Under the pieces are notes generated by a model that saw nothing but the letters and a program-made list of their open reading frames with translations, was not told where the DNA came from and made no database searches. From contig CAWEDI010000024.1 in assembly GCA_963807735.1 (NCBI GenBank), positions 1 through 64,000 on the forward strand: a stretch of DNA of 64,000 nucleotides, given 5' to 3'. Every line of letters begins with the position of its first letter. Within the stretch, counting starts at the first letter, position 1. A program made the position numbers and the translations under genes. Source of the DNA: Roseiarcus sp963807735 (lineage in GTDB: Bacteria; Pseudomonadota; Alphaproteobacteria; Rhizobiales; Beijerinckiaceae). Below are positions 50,920 through 60,176 of this stretch, piece by piece.

Positions 50920-51441
50920 TCTATCCTCCCAACATCTCGCGTTCTACTTGAGCGAACGCTTTTGGTGACTCCGGTAGAGGAGGCGCCGCAGGGATGGTGC
51001 ATCAACTACGGCGCGCATGCAAACAAAAAAATGTCTGACGCCGTGCTGCAAATTCTCGTGTCGCCACGTGTGCGCCGCCGAACGGGCTTGCCGCGCTTGC
51101 GAACTCGCCAATGGCTGTCGTGCGGCGCTTGGCCTCGTACGGAGGCGTGATATATGATGAGTCATAACGAATGAGCGGAAGCATCGCCGAATTGTCGTGC
51201 GCGGCGGCTGGACGCGTCAATCAACCGCGAACCCCGTGTCCGATCTGGCGAAATCGTCATCGCGAGCGCAGGAACGCGATCCACGACGCCCCGATGCAGT
51301 CCTATCCGGCTGACGAACAATCTCGTGGGGTCGGATGGCGTCGTTTCGCTCGCCATGACAGCTCAATCAAACGTGGAGCGGTCTGGTTGACGATCAGGCG
51401 CCAGCGAGCTGTTTTCGCAGCGCTCACCCGCCGTCGGCAAT
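50920..51441. other. 522-base gap holding promoter region and a REP-like repeat
   Basis: The left part (50920-51200) should hold the promoter of the PCu(A)C/dehydrogenase block on the minus strand. No clear -35/-10 or EcfG match was found. The repeat at 51256-51359 is listed separately. Small frames on both strands look like chance. The right end borders the 3' end of the hybrid kinase gene. Confidence 0.4.
51256..51359. repeat. degraded REP-like palindromic repeat
   Basis: It starts GTCATCGCGAGCG and ends CGCTCGCCATGAC, related to the copy at 22655-22760. The right arm (GGATGGCGTCGTTTCGCTC) matches that copy closely, while the left arm has diverged. It lies at the 3' end of the hybrid kinase operon. 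Confidence 0.65.
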
Positions 51442-53703
51442 TCACTGCGCCTCGATCGCCTCGCGCACGGCGGTCGCCAGCGCCTGAACGCTGAACGGCT
51501 TGGAGATCATGTGCATGCCGGTGTCCAGGAACTCCGAGCGAACCGCCGCATTGGCGGCGTAGCCAGTGACGAACAGGACGGGCAGCGAAGGGCGCAACTC
51601 GCGCGCGATCTCGGCGAGCTGGCGGCCGTTCATCCCTGGCAGCCCGACATCGGTAATCAACAGATCGAAGCTCTCGTCGGTCCGCAACGCGAGCAGCGCG
51701 GTGTCCGCGTCCACGGCTTCGCGGACGCGATAGCCGATGTCCGCCAGCACCGCCCCAATCATCGTTTTGACCTGGGCGTCGTCCTCGACGACGAGCACGC
51801 TCTCGCCGCTTGATGGCAGCGGGTGGCCCGCGTTGCTGGGCTTCAGGACGGTTTCCGCCGGCTCGCGAACGCGCGGCAGATAGAGCTTCACGGTCGTCCC
51901 CAGACCGAGTTGGCTGCAAAAGCCGACGTGGCCGCCCGACTGCCGCACGAAACCGTAAACCATCGACAAGCCGAGCCCGGTGCCCTTGCCGATCGGCTTG
52001 GTGGTGAAGAAAGGATCGAACACCTTCGCCTTCACGCTTTCTGACATGCCGACGCCGGTATCGACGACGCTGACGACCACATATTCGCCGGGCTGGATCG
52101 GCTCGGGTTCGCTTTCCTGCGGGCGATCAAGCGACAGGTTAGCGCATTCGATGGTGAGTTTGCCGCCGTTCGGCATGGCGTCGCGCGCATTGAGCGCAAG
52201 GTTCAGCAACGCGCTCTCAAGCTGATTGGCGTCGCAGCGGGCCGCCCACAAACCCGAAGTGGGGAGCACCGCGAGGTCGACGTTCTCGGCGAGCGTGCGC
52301 CGCAGCAGATCCTCCATCGAGCGCACCAGATCGCCGACCTCGACCGATTGCGGATTGAGCGTTTGACGGCGCGAGAACGCGAGCAGCCGATGGGTGAGGG
52401 CCGCCGCGCGCTGTGCGGAGACGACCACGGTGTCCATGAAGCCGTAGGCTTCGGTCGTGCGCCCCGCATCGAGCCGCCGCCGCGCGAGCTCCAATCCGCC
52501 AATGATGCCGGTCAGCATGTTGTTGAAGTCGTGCGCGATGCCGCCGGTGAGCTGACCCACGGCCTCCATCTTCTGGCTCTGGCGGAGCTGCTCTTCCAGC
52601 AGGCGGCGCTCAGTGACGTCTCTCCCCGTCGCGTAGAGGGCGTCGTCTTCGGGCACGAAGGTCCAGTCCAGCCGACGCCAGGCGCCTTTCGCGTCGCGCA
52701 GGCGCAGATCGACGTGCTCAGCCGCGGCCTCGGCGCCAAGCGCGGGCGCGATCGCCGCCTGATCCTCCGCATGGACGAACTGCGCAAACGGGCGGCCGAG
52801 GAGTTCGTCTTCCGCGTATCCCAACAGGTTCGTCCAGGCGGGATTGACGGAACGCAGCCCGCCGTCGCGCCCGAGCACCGCGATCAAATCCAGCGAACGG
52901 CTCCAAATCCGGTCGCGTTCGCGGGTGCGCTCCAGCACCTTGGCTTCGAGCGTTCGGGTCAGCTCCTGGAGTTTTTGCTCCGTGCGTTTCATGTCGGTGA
53001 TGTCGTAGATCACGCCGATGAACGCCGGGCCGCCGCCGATGCTGTCGGAGCGGCGCTCGCCGCGACGGGCGATCCAGCGCTCCTCGCCAGTATCGGCGCG
53101 CTGGATGCGCAGTTCGGAGCGCTGGCCCGGCCCGTCCGCCGTTCGTATGATCGAGGGATCGCCGGGATAGACGACCGAGTTGATAGTGCGCAACGGCAAC
53201 GCGTCGGTCGGGTGCAGCCCGAGCAAACGACAGAATTGATCCGAGACGCTCGCCGTGCCGAATCCGTCGATATGTTCGAAGGTGCCGATGCCGCCCGCCG
53301 TCTGGGCGACGCGCAGTTGCTGTTCGACGCGCTTGAGTTCGGTGACGTCGGTGAGTTCGCCGCTGAACCGCACGACCTTGCCCGCGGCGTCGCTCTCGCC
53401 GCGGCCGCGCGCGTTCACCCAGCGAGTTACGCCGGCGGCGTCGCGGACGCGGTAGGTCTTGGCGAACGACTCGGCCCCGTGCATGACCGCGGCGACGGCG
53501 ATCTTCACCCGGATCAAGTCCTCGGGGACGATCCCATGGAAGAAGCGCTCCGCCGGCGCGCCGGCGGCGATGAGCGCGGGATCGAGGCCGGTCAGGCCGG
53601 CGAAGCGGGCGTCGGCGCGCAACACGCTCGTGGCGACGTCCCAAACCCAGACGCCGCTCGCAGACTGCGCCAGGGTCGGCGGCCCGGTGTCGGCCGGGTT
53701 CAT
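51442..53703 (-). CDS. PAS hybrid histidine kinase, last gene of the chemosensory operon
   Basis: The 753-residue product has no membrane segment. Three PAS-like domains lie at about residues 10-125, 130-250 and 275-390, linked by coiled segments. The HisKA motif TGGIAHDFNNMLTGIIGGLE is at about residue 410, and the HATPase has LNLALNARDAMPNGG, VVDTGVGM, FFTTKPIGKGTGLGLSMVYG. A receiver ends it, with Asp in LLITDVGLPGMNG and Lys in MISKPFS. The start ATG at 53703 overlaps the CheC-like gene's stop by four bases. Its inclusion in the operon suggests that the chemosensory array or CheC acts on it, or that it reads the same signal. Confidence 0.87.
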   Translation of the reverse strand: MNPADTGPPTLAQSASGVWVWDVATSVLRADARFAGLTGLDPALIAAGAPAERFFHGIVPEDLIRVKIAVAAVMHGAESFAKTYRVRDAAGVTRWVNARGRGESDAAGKVVRFSGELTDVTELKRVEQQLRVAQTAGGIGTFEHIDGFGTASVSDQFCRLLGLHPTDALPLRTINSVVYPGDPSIIRTADGPGQRSELRIQRADTGEERWIARRGERRSDSIGGGPAFIGVIYDITDMKRTEQKLQELTRTLEAKVLERTRERDRIWSRSLDLIAVLGRDGGLRSVNPAWTNLLGYAEDELLGRPFAQFVHAEDQAAIAPALGAEAAAEHVDLRLRDAKGAWRRLDWTFVPEDDALYATGRDVTERRLLEEQLRQSQKMEAVGQLTGGIAHDFNNMLTGIIGGLELARRRLDAGRTTEAYGFMDTVVVSAQRAAALTHRLLAFSRRQTLNPQSVEVGDLVRSMEDLLRRTLAENVDLAVLPTSGLWAARCDANQLESALLNLALNARDAMPNGGKLTIECANLSLDRPQESEPEPIQPGEYVVVSVVDTGVGMSESVKAKVFDPFFTTKPIGKGTGLGLSMVYGFVRQSGGHVGFCSQLGLGTTVKLYLPRVREPAETVLKPSNAGHPLPSSGESVLVVEDDAQVKTMIGAVLADIGYRVREAVDADTALLALRTDESFDLLITDVGLPGMNGRQLAEIARELRPSLPVLFVTGYAANAAVRSEFLDTGMHMISKPFSVQALATAVREAIEAQ

Positions 53704-54347
53704 GGAGTAGCCGTCTCTTCTCCAACGACCCGCGCGATGAAATCGCGGATCAGCAATTGTAACGTCGCCAACGACGGGAGATCCATCAGCATGGCGATGT
53801 AACCGCGAATGTCGCGATTTTTGATGGCGAAATTGATATAGAGGAACAGGACGACCGCTTCGGCGCCGTAGGCCGGCCCAAGCTCGAAAAGCCGGGCGCT
53901 CTCGCCACGAATGACCTGCGGCAGGGACATTTCGAGCGGCCGGCCGAGCATGTTGGCCAAGGTGGCCAGGCATTGATTGAGAACGACGTTGGCCGTCTCC
54001 GCCAGCGCCTCCTCCTCCAGCCCGTCCGCCTCTTCGACGGCGGCGATCTCACCGGTCACGGCGCGCACCAGCTCCAAGCTGTTCGCCTCGGGAAAAATCA
54101 GCAGCGCCTGACCGGAGAACGCGCCACGAAAATCCTGGCGGACCGCGACCAAGTTGTCCGTCTCGCGCTCGCAGATGAGCACGGCGGCCTTCGCGCGGCT
54201 GACGATCTCCAGCGATGGGACGGACAGCAACACCTGCTCGCCGACCATGGTGCGCAAGCTCGCGGCGGCGCGGCTGACGCCGATGTTGACCAGCTCGGTC
54301 AGCGCGTCGAGCTCCAGTTCGTCCAAGGCGAGGGGCGGCGGGTTCAC
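53700..54347 (-). CDS. cheC: CheC-family CheY phosphatase-like protein
   Basis: The 215-residue product carries two copies of the CheC/CheX/FliY phosphatase motif: DALTELVNIGVSRAAASL (about residue 15) and LAETANVVLNQCLATLANML (about residue 115). In each, the Glu and Asn that attack the aspartyl phosphate are kept. It starts with GTG at 54347, which overlaps the receiver gene's stop by four bases. The neighbouring stand-alone receiver is its natural substrate. It extends past the second motif (FELGPAYGAEAVVLFLYIN), a length normal for CheC. Confidence 0.75.
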   Translation of the reverse strand: MNPPPLALDELELDALTELVNIGVSRAAASLRTMVGEQVLLSVPSLEIVSRAKAAVLICERETDNLVAVRQDFRGAFSGQALLIFPEANSLELVRAVTGEIAAVEEADGLEEEALAETANVVLNQCLATLANMLGRPLEMSLPQVIRGESARLFELGPAYGAEAVVLFLYINFAIKNRDIRGYIAMLMDLPSLATLQLLIRDFIARVVGEETATP

Positions 54348-54751
54348 GAAGAGTTGCTCAGTTTGAGCGCGGCGCCCGTCAGGAACGGCCGCAGGGTCTC
54401 CTCCGTGATCGGCTTGGGCACAAAGGCCGCGTTCGCCGCCCGAGCGCGGGCGACGATCTCGTCCTGCACGTTGGCGGTTGCGACGGCGATCGGCATGTCG
54501 GGCCGGCGCCGGCGCAGTTCTTCGGCGAGTTCGAGGCCGTTTTGCCCCGGCATGTTGTAGTCGAGGATGACCACGTCCACGTCGCGCCGCGCAACGAGTT
54601 CGAGCGCTTCGGCGGCGCTGCTGGCTTCGATGCGCTCCCAATCCGGGCGGATCGCCGTTACGGCCTTTCCGACCACGATCCGCGCGAGCTTGCTGTCGTC
54701 TACGATCAAGATGGACGTCGCCACCCCGTTGCCTCCGTCTGTGCGCATCAT
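54344..54751 (-). CDS. stand-alone receiver protein (CheY-like)
   Basis: The 135-residue receiver has acidic residues in ILIVDDSKLARI, the phospho-acceptor Asp in VVILDYNMPGQNG, Thr in AVATANVQ and Lys in FVPKPITEE. It is CheY-sized with no output domain. The start is the first of two ATGs at 54751, overlapping the STAS-like gene's stop by four bases. It is the likely target of CheA and of the adjoining CheC. What it binds downstream is unknown. Confidence 0.9.
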   Translation of the reverse strand: MMRTDGGNGVATSILIVDDSKLARIVVGKAVTAIRPDWERIEASSAAEALELVARRDVDVVILDYNMPGQNGLELAEELRRRRPDMPIAVATANVQDEIVARARAANAAFVPKPITEETLRPFLTGAALKLSNSS

Positions 54752-55047
54752 TCCAACCCCATAAGCGGCGCCGGTGAGGCGTCCTGTGCACGAGGTTGGC
54801 TTCGCGCGCGATGTCTTTTGAGCGCCGGCGCCACGAAATCCCGCAGAAAAGGATCTGGCGACGGACCGGTGATCGCAACGTCGAACCTTAGCAAAGCCTG
54901 AGCGACCGCTCCATGCACTTCCCGACAAGCGGACAGATCCGCCGATCGCACCCGGCCGGCGGCGAGAGCGACAAAGAGCGGCTCCGCCTCCGCGACGCCG
55001 CACGCGCCTTCGAGCCAAGCCACTCCGTCTTCGATGCGAATGGTCAT
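54748..55047 (-). CDS. STAS-like protein in the chemosensory operon
   Basis: The 99-residue product has the STAS layout: an N-terminal strand (IRIEDGVAWLEGACGV), VRSADLSACREVHGAVAQALLRFDVAI where the family expects a phosphorylatable Ser/Asp in D.S....DSAG, and a basic Arg-rich tail. The DSAG Ser reads as His-Gly here (EVHGAV), so phosphorylation by a Ser kinase is doubtful. Sandwiched between cheA and a receiver, it may be an adaptor. STAS domains are rare in chemosensory operons. Confidence 0.6.
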   Translation of the reverse strand: MTIRIEDGVAWLEGACGVAEAEPLFVALAAGRVRSADLSACREVHGAVAQALLRFDVAITGPSPDPFLRDFVAPALKRHRARSQPRAQDASPAPLMGLE

Positions 55048-56924
55048 GAGGTCAAGTCCGATAGGTCGAGCAGGAGGAGAATGCGCCCGTCGCCCTGGAG
55101 GATGGCGCCCGTGACGCCACGCAGTCCGGAGAGAAGCGGCGACGCGGCCTGGATAGGCGCCTCCACGACCGCCTCGACCCGGTCCACCGCGACGCCGATG
55201 CGGCCGCCCGCGGTCTCGATGACGAGGACGGTCAGCGGATCGATGTCGGCGGGGGCTTCGCCGACAAGATCGCCGAGCCGCATCAGAGGAACCACTTCGT
55301 CGCGGACGACGATGGCCTCGCCGGCGCGGACCGCCGTGATATTCGCGCGCCGAACTCGCACGATCTCGCGGATATGATGCAGCGGCGCGCCGAATCGGGT
55401 CGCGCCCACGCAGAGCACGGCGACCCGCGTCAGCACCGTCCGCAACGGCGCGATCAACCGCACGACCGCGCCGCGGCCCGGACGGCTCTCGATCCGCACG
55501 CGACCGCCGATCCGCGCCAGCGCGGCGCGCACGGCGTCGAGCCCGACGCCGCGCCCCGAGATCTCGGTCACCTTTCGCGCTGTGGAGAAGCCGGATGCGA
55601 AAATCAAATCCGCGGCGTCTTCGTCGCTCATCGTCCGCGCCGCCTCGGCGGATATCAGGCCGCGGTCGACCGCGACCGCGCGGATGCGCGCGAGATCGAG
55701 ACCGGCGCCGTCGTCCGTTACCGCGATCTCAGCGACCTCGCCACGCGGGGCGGAAGCGATCTCGATGCGCCCGAGCGCTGGTTTGCCGGCCGCCAGCCGC
55801 GCCTCCGGCGTTTCGATCCCGTGGTCGACGGCGTTGCGCAGGAGATGGATCAGCGGCTCATAGAGCCCGTCCATGATGGCTTTGTCGACGGCCACCTCCT
55901 CGCCCGCGATCGACAATTCCACCGACTTGCCGAGCGCCTCGGCCATCTCCCGCACCTGCCGCGGCAATGGCGCGAACAGACGACGAAGCGGGGCGAGCCG
56001 CATACGCCCCAACGCGTCATGGAGCGCGGCCGTCGCGCGATCGAGCGCAAATTGGGCCTTGGCGACGCCGGCGGCTTCGGCGCGCCGGGCGCTGATCGCC
56101 TTCGCGGATTCGTCGGCCAGGGCGTTCTTGGCGATGATGAGCTGGTCGAGCAGGTCCGAGGCGGCGTCGAGGCTCGCCGCCTCGACGCGCACGGTGCGGA
56201 TCGCGACCGACGCCGGCGCGGTCGCCTCCAGCGCGACAACCTCCGCCTGGTCGCCGACGAGCCGCAAGGCGGCGGCGACCGTATCGCGCGGCGCGCCGCT
56301 CAAGGCGCGCAACGCCAAGGCGCAGACGAAGGGGGAATCAACGTCGGCGCCGACGGAATCGAGTTCGAGCCAAAGCAGGTCCGGGACGGCGCGAATCAGC
56401 GCCAACGGGTCCTCGCCGCGGAAATAGGCCTCCGCATCCGGCGTGAACCGAATGGCGGACCGCGCGGTCGCCAGGCCCGCGGCGCGGACCAGATCGTGCG
56501 TCCACTGGGGCGGCGGCCCCGCTGTCGCCGCCGGCGCAACGGGGGAGGGCGTTCGCAGCTTCGTTTCGAGCGCGGCCGCTGCGTGGCGCCGCTCCGGCGG
56601 GACGGCGCCCTCCGCTTCGAGCGCATCGATCCAACGCTCGGCTTCGCTGGCGCACGCGGCCAAAGCCGCCGATTGCGGCCGCGTCAGAACGCCGCCCCGG
56701 CGCCGCACGATGTCCAGTTCATTTTCCGCCGCGTGCAGCAGCGCGCCGAGTTCGTTCAGATCGAATAGCGCGGTGGAGCCCTTGAGCGTATGGATCGCCC
56801 GAAAGGCTTGCTCGATCGCTTCTTTGGCGTTGATCCCCTGTTCGAGTTCGGCGAGCGCCTCGCCCGCGCGCTCGACGAGTTCGCGGCCCTCCGCGAGGAA
56901 ATAGGGCAGCAGGTCCTCGCTCAC
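55044..56924 (-). CDS. cheA: chemotaxis histidine kinase CheA
   Basis: The 626-residue kinase has the Hpt domain first, with the phospho-acceptor His in AIHTLKGSTALFD (about residue 45). A variable region without a clear CheY-binding domain follows. The dimerisation domain, HATPase (LRNAVDHGIETP about residue 335, TDDGAGLD, ISGRGVGLDAV, GRGAVVRLIAPL) and C-terminal CheW-like domain (about residues 485-620) complete it. Its stop overlaps the STAS-like gene's start by four bases, and its start overlaps cheR's stop likewise. It is the core kinase of the operon's array. Confidence 0.95.
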   Translation of the reverse strand: MSEDLLPYFLAEGRELVERAGEALAELEQGINAKEAIEQAFRAIHTLKGSTALFDLNELGALLHAAENELDIVRRRGGVLTRPQSAALAACASEAERWIDALEAEGAVPPERRHAAAALETKLRTPSPVAPAATAGPPPQWTHDLVRAAGLATARSAIRFTPDAEAYFRGEDPLALIRAVPDLLWLELDSVGADVDSPFVCALALRALSGAPRDTVAAALRLVGDQAEVVALEATAPASVAIRTVRVEAASLDAASDLLDQLIIAKNALADESAKAISARRAEAAGVAKAQFALDRATAALHDALGRMRLAPLRRLFAPLPRQVREMAEALGKSVELSIAGEEVAVDKAIMDGLYEPLIHLLRNAVDHGIETPEARLAAGKPALGRIEIASAPRGEVAEIAVTDDGAGLDLARIRAVAVDRGLISAEAARTMSDEDAADLIFASGFSTARKVTEISGRGVGLDAVRAALARIGGRVRIESRPGRGAVVRLIAPLRTVLTRVAVLCVGATRFGAPLHHIREIVRVRRANITAVRAGEAIVVRDEVVPLMRLGDLVGEAPADIDPLTVLVIETAGGRIGVAVDRVEAVVEAPIQAASPLLSGLRGVTGAILQGDGRILLLLDLSDLTS

Positions 56925-57772
56925 AGCGCGCCCGGGCGTTGATAGGCAACGGCGTCCTCGAACCGGCGCGAGACGAAGCGGTCGTCGATCCGGTCCATCG
57001 ACTCGGCGTGGCCGAGCAACAGGAAACCGCCGGGGATCAGCAGATCGTGCAAATGTTCGGCGACCGTGCGCCGCGCCGCGTCGTCGAAATAGATCAGCAC
57101 ATTACGGCAGAACACCAGCTCGAAACGGCCAAGCGCGCGCAGGCTCGCCGCCTCGACCAGATTGGCGGCGGTGAAAGTGACCGATTCGCGCAAGTCGCTG
57201 ATGATGCGCCGCCGCTCGCCCTCGGCCGGCTCGAAATAGGCGTCGACAAGTTCGGGCGGCGGTCGCGAAAGCGAACGCGGACTGAAGTAGCCCTCTCGCG
57301 CCTGCGCCAGGGCCGCGGTGTCGATGTCGGCGCCGACGATCTCGATGTTGTAGGCGTCGACCAGCGGCCAGTGCTCCAACAACCAGATGGCGATGGAGTA
57401 CGGCTCCTCGCCCGTAGCGCAAGGCGCGGACAGAATCCTCACCCGGCTGCCGGCCTCTCTCTGGCGCACGATTTGCGGCAGCAGATCGCGGCTCATGCAG
57501 GCGAACTGGTGCTCCTCGCGGTAGAAATAGGTTTCGTTGACCGTGAAGGCGTTGATGAGATGTTCGAGTTCGCCGGCCTCGCTGCGCAGTCGGTCGAAAT
57601 AGGCGCGGAAATCGGCGGCGCCCGTCGACTTCATGCGCTGGGCGATGCGGCGATCGATGTAGTAACGCTTGCTTTCCCCGAAATTCATGCCGGTGCGCCG
57701 GCAGAGATAGTCGCAAAAGCGCTCGAGCTCCTGCGCCGTCAAAATCGGTTCGCCGGCCTCCGCGTCGCTCAT
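56921..57772 (-). CDS. cheR: chemoreceptor methyltransferase CheR
   Basis: The 283-residue enzyme methylates receptor glutamates with S-adenosylmethionine. The start is ATG 57772 (MSDAEAGEPILTAQ), overlapping cheB by four bases. The N-terminal domain with FCDYLCRRTGMNF is followed by the SAM-binding fold (ILSAPCATGEEPYSIAI about residue 115, EIVGADIDTAALAQAREG, LVFCRNVLIYFDDAARR). Its length is standard. Confidence 0.95.
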   Translation of the reverse strand: MSDAEAGEPILTAQELERFCDYLCRRTGMNFGESKRYYIDRRIAQRMKSTGAADFRAYFDRLRSEAGELEHLINAFTVNETYFYREEHQFACMSRDLLPQIVRQREAGSRVRILSAPCATGEEPYSIAIWLLEHWPLVDAYNIEIVGADIDTAALAQAREGYFSPRSLSRPPPELVDAYFEPAEGERRRIISDLRESVTFTAANLVEAASLRALGRFELVFCRNVLIYFDDAARRTVAEHLHDLLIPGGFLLLGHAESMDRIDDRFVSRRFEDAVAYQRPGAL

Positions 57773-58833
57773 GCGCCCGACGCCAGTTCGGCGAGACGCC
57801 GCCCGATGCGATCGAGCGGGACGACCCATTCGGCGCCGCCGGCGCGGACCAATTCGCCCGGCATGCCCCAGACCACCGCCGTCGATTCCGCCTCGGCGAT
57901 GGTGTGGCCGCCGGCGGCCCGCAGCCGGGTCATCGCCGCCGCGCCGTCGTCGCCCATGCCGGTCATCAGCACGCCGACGATCCGCAGCGGCGCGACATGC
58001 GCCAAGGCGCTGTCGGTCAGCCGGTCGACGCTCGGATGCCAAGTGTAATCCGCGCTCTGCGGCGCGGCGACCGCGGCCATGCCGCCGGGCCTCTCGGTCA
58101 CCAAGAGGTCCGCGTCGCCGCGGCCGATATAGACCTCACCCGGCCGCAGCAGGACGGCGTCGGTCACCTCCTTGACGGTCAGCGGGGTGAGTTGGTCGAG
58201 CCGCCGCGCGAGCGCGCCGGTGAACGTCGCGGGCATGTGCTGGGCCACCACCACCGGCCACGGGAACCCCGCGGGAAGCGCCGACAGCACCGCGTCGAGC
58301 GCCGCCGGGCCGCCCGTGGAGCAGCCGATCACCACCAGACCGTCGCTCGCCGGAAGTTTCGCTGTCCGGCGCACCGGCGCCGGGGCGATCGGTGCGATGC
58401 GGTGGCGCACGCGCTCCGCGAGGCGCCGCGCTTTCGGGATGCGGGCCTGCGCGGCGGCGCGCACCGCCGCCACCAATTGCGGGCCGAAGCGGTCCATCTT
58501 CAGCGAAAGCGCGCCGCCCGGTTTGGCCACGATCTCGATTGCGCCGAGCGCGAGCGCGCGAACCGATTCCTCGGCGCTCGCCCGCGTCACCGACGACACG
58601 ATCACCACCGGCGTCGGCCGTTCCAGCATGATGCGGTCGAGACAGGCGATACCGTCCAATTTCGGCATATTCACATCGAGCGTGATGACGTCAGGCGCGA
58701 ACGCGGAGAGCTTGGCGAGCGCCTCCAGTCCGTCGCGCGCCACTTCGATCTCAAAATCGCCTTCGACGGCAAACTGTTCCGCGAACAACTTGCGCATGAG
58801 CGAGGAGTCGTCGGCGATCAGCAGCCGGATCAT
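57769..58833 (-). CDS. cheB: chemoreceptor methylesterase CheB
   Basis: The 354-residue enzyme has a receiver (DDSSLMR, Asp in ITLDVNMPKLDG, Lys in VAKPG) and a C-terminal methylesterase domain. The catalytic triad is Ser in GCSTGGP (about residue 170), His in AQHMPATFTG and Asp in TGMGDDG. It removes methyl groups (and deamidates Gln) on receptors. Overlaps join it to cheR and to the CheW-like gene on each side. Confidence 0.96.
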   Translation of the reverse strand: MIRLLIADDSSLMRKLFAEQFAVEGDFEIEVARDGLEALAKLSAFAPDVITLDVNMPKLDGIACLDRIMLERPTPVVIVSSVTRASAEESVRALALGAIEIVAKPGGALSLKMDRFGPQLVAAVRAAAQARIPKARRLAERVRHRIAPIAPAPVRRTAKLPASDGLVVIGCSTGGPAALDAVLSALPAGFPWPVVVAQHMPATFTGALARRLDQLTPLTVKEVTDAVLLRPGEVYIGRGDADLLVTERPGGMAAVAAPQSADYTWHPSVDRLTDSALAHVAPLRIVGVLMTGMGDDGAAAMTRLRAAGGHTIAEAESTAVVWGMPGELVRAGGAEWVVPLDRIGRRLAELASGA

Positions 58834-60176
58834 GGTCGCCGCGCACTCCAGGCGACGAGATCGCGCCGCGCCTGACCGAGCAGCGTGCCCGGGTCGGCGA
58901 CGAGCAGCGGCCTCCCATCAAGCTCGACGGCGCAGGTTCGCGCGAACAATGCGCCGGCGTCGCCGAGCAGCGGCGGCGCGCGTTCGATGTCGCGGCTGGG
59001 AATGCGGGCGAGCTTCTCCACGGCGGTCACCAGCAGGGCCGCCGCGATCTCGCCGCTGCGCACGAAGATCACGGCCCCGGCGCCGGCGCCGGGCGCGTCG
59101 AAGCGCGTTCGCAGATCGACCAGCGGAAACATTTCCCCGCGATGCGCCATCACGCCCTTCAAAAAGGGCGGGGCGTTGGGCGGCGCCGAGAGCGCCGCCG
59201 GCGGCTTCGCCACCGCCTCGACGGTGGCGGCGGGCAGGCCGTAGCGCTCCTCGCCGAGCCGAAACACGACAATCGACTCCTCGACGCCGGCCGCGGCCGG
59301 CTGCGTGGGGGGCGCGGTGGTTTCGGCCAGGGTTTGCAGACGCCGCGTGGTCGCTTCATCAAACAACCGATCGGCCGCGAGAATGGCGGTGAGTCCGGTC
59401 GAGGTCCGCGCGATCGCCGCCAAACGCGCTTCGCCGGCGCCGCGATTCAACACCGCCGGGGCGGAACTCACCGCGTCGCTTGCGAGCCGGAGCGCGCCAA
59501 GGACGCGCTCGACGCCAAGGCCGACCGCCGCTCCGCCGATCTCCACGACGATCAGCCGCGACAGTCGGCTCGTCCGTGGCAGCCCCAGGAGGTCGGCAAG
59601 CTCCACGACCGGCAGCACGCCTGCCCCGTAGGGCGCCAGGCCGCGCACGACGGGGTCCGCGTCCGGGACCGACGCCAACTCGTCCGGCGCGGAAATCACG
59701 GCCCGCACCTCCGCCAGCGCGAAGGCGAACCGCTGTCCAGCCAGGGAAAACGCCAGGTAACTGAGGTCGCGCGCGCGGTCCGTTCGAGCCGGCGCGACGG
59801 GGGCGGCGCGGTCGGCGCGACCGCCGCCCTCCGCGGTCGGGCGGAAGGCTTCCGCGATCACCCGGCGCAAGTCGAGCCGCTCGACCGGGTCGGCTTCGGC
59901 GGTGCGGAGGCCCTCCACGCGATCGACGGCGAACGCCACAGGATCGTCGCCGCGCAGCACGATGAGCTGGGCGCCGCCGCCCTCGCCCGCGTCCAGCGCC
60001 CGCGCAAGCTCGATGACCGGCGTCGTGCGCCCCCTCAGCGCGCCGACGCCGGCCAATGTCGGCGGCGCGCGCGGAACGCGGGTCAACGGCGGCCGCCGTG
60101 CGACCGCTGCGACCTCATCCGCGTCCACCGCCAGAAATCTCGCGCCAACCCTGAACACCAGGGCCAAGCCGGTCAT
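58830..60176 (-). CDS. triple CheW-domain scaffold protein
   Basis: The 448-residue product starts at ATG 60176 (MTGLALVFRVGARFLAV). Three CheW modules follow one another: about residues 1-110 (LAGVGALRGRTTPVIELARAL), 135-280 (LSYLAFSLAGQRFAFALAEV, GVLPVVELADLLGL) and 305-440 (VVFRLGEERYGLPAATVEAV, GVMAHRGEMFPLVDLRTRFD). CheW normally links one receptor to CheA. Three in a row could join several receptors and kinases in a stacked or cytosolic array. It overlaps the receptor gene by four bases and is the only CheW coded here. Confidence 0.85.
   Translation of the reverse strand: MTGLALVFRVGARFLAVDADEVAAVARRPPLTRVPRAPPTLAGVGALRGRTTPVIELARALDAGEGGGAQLIVLRGDDPVAFAVDRVEGLRTAEADPVERLDLRRVIAEAFRPTAEGGGRADRAAPVAPARTDRARDLSYLAFSLAGQRFAFALAEVRAVISAPDELASVPDADPVVRGLAPYGAGVLPVVELADLLGLPRTSRLSRLIVVEIGGAAVGLGVERVLGALRLASDAVSSAPAVLNRGAGEARLAAIARTSTGLTAILAADRLFDEATTRRLQTLAETTAPPTQPAAAGVEESIVVFRLGEERYGLPAATVEAVAKPPAALSAPPNAPPFLKGVMAHRGEMFPLVDLRTRFDAPGAGAGAVIFVRSGEIAAALLVTAVEKLARIPSRDIERAPPLLGDAGALFARTCAVELDGRPLLVADPGTLLGQARRDLVAWSARRP

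Noticed and set aside
50962..51150. 62-codon open frame upstream of the PCu(A)C block
   Set aside because: No ribosome site or family resemblance; it lies in the presumed promoter region.
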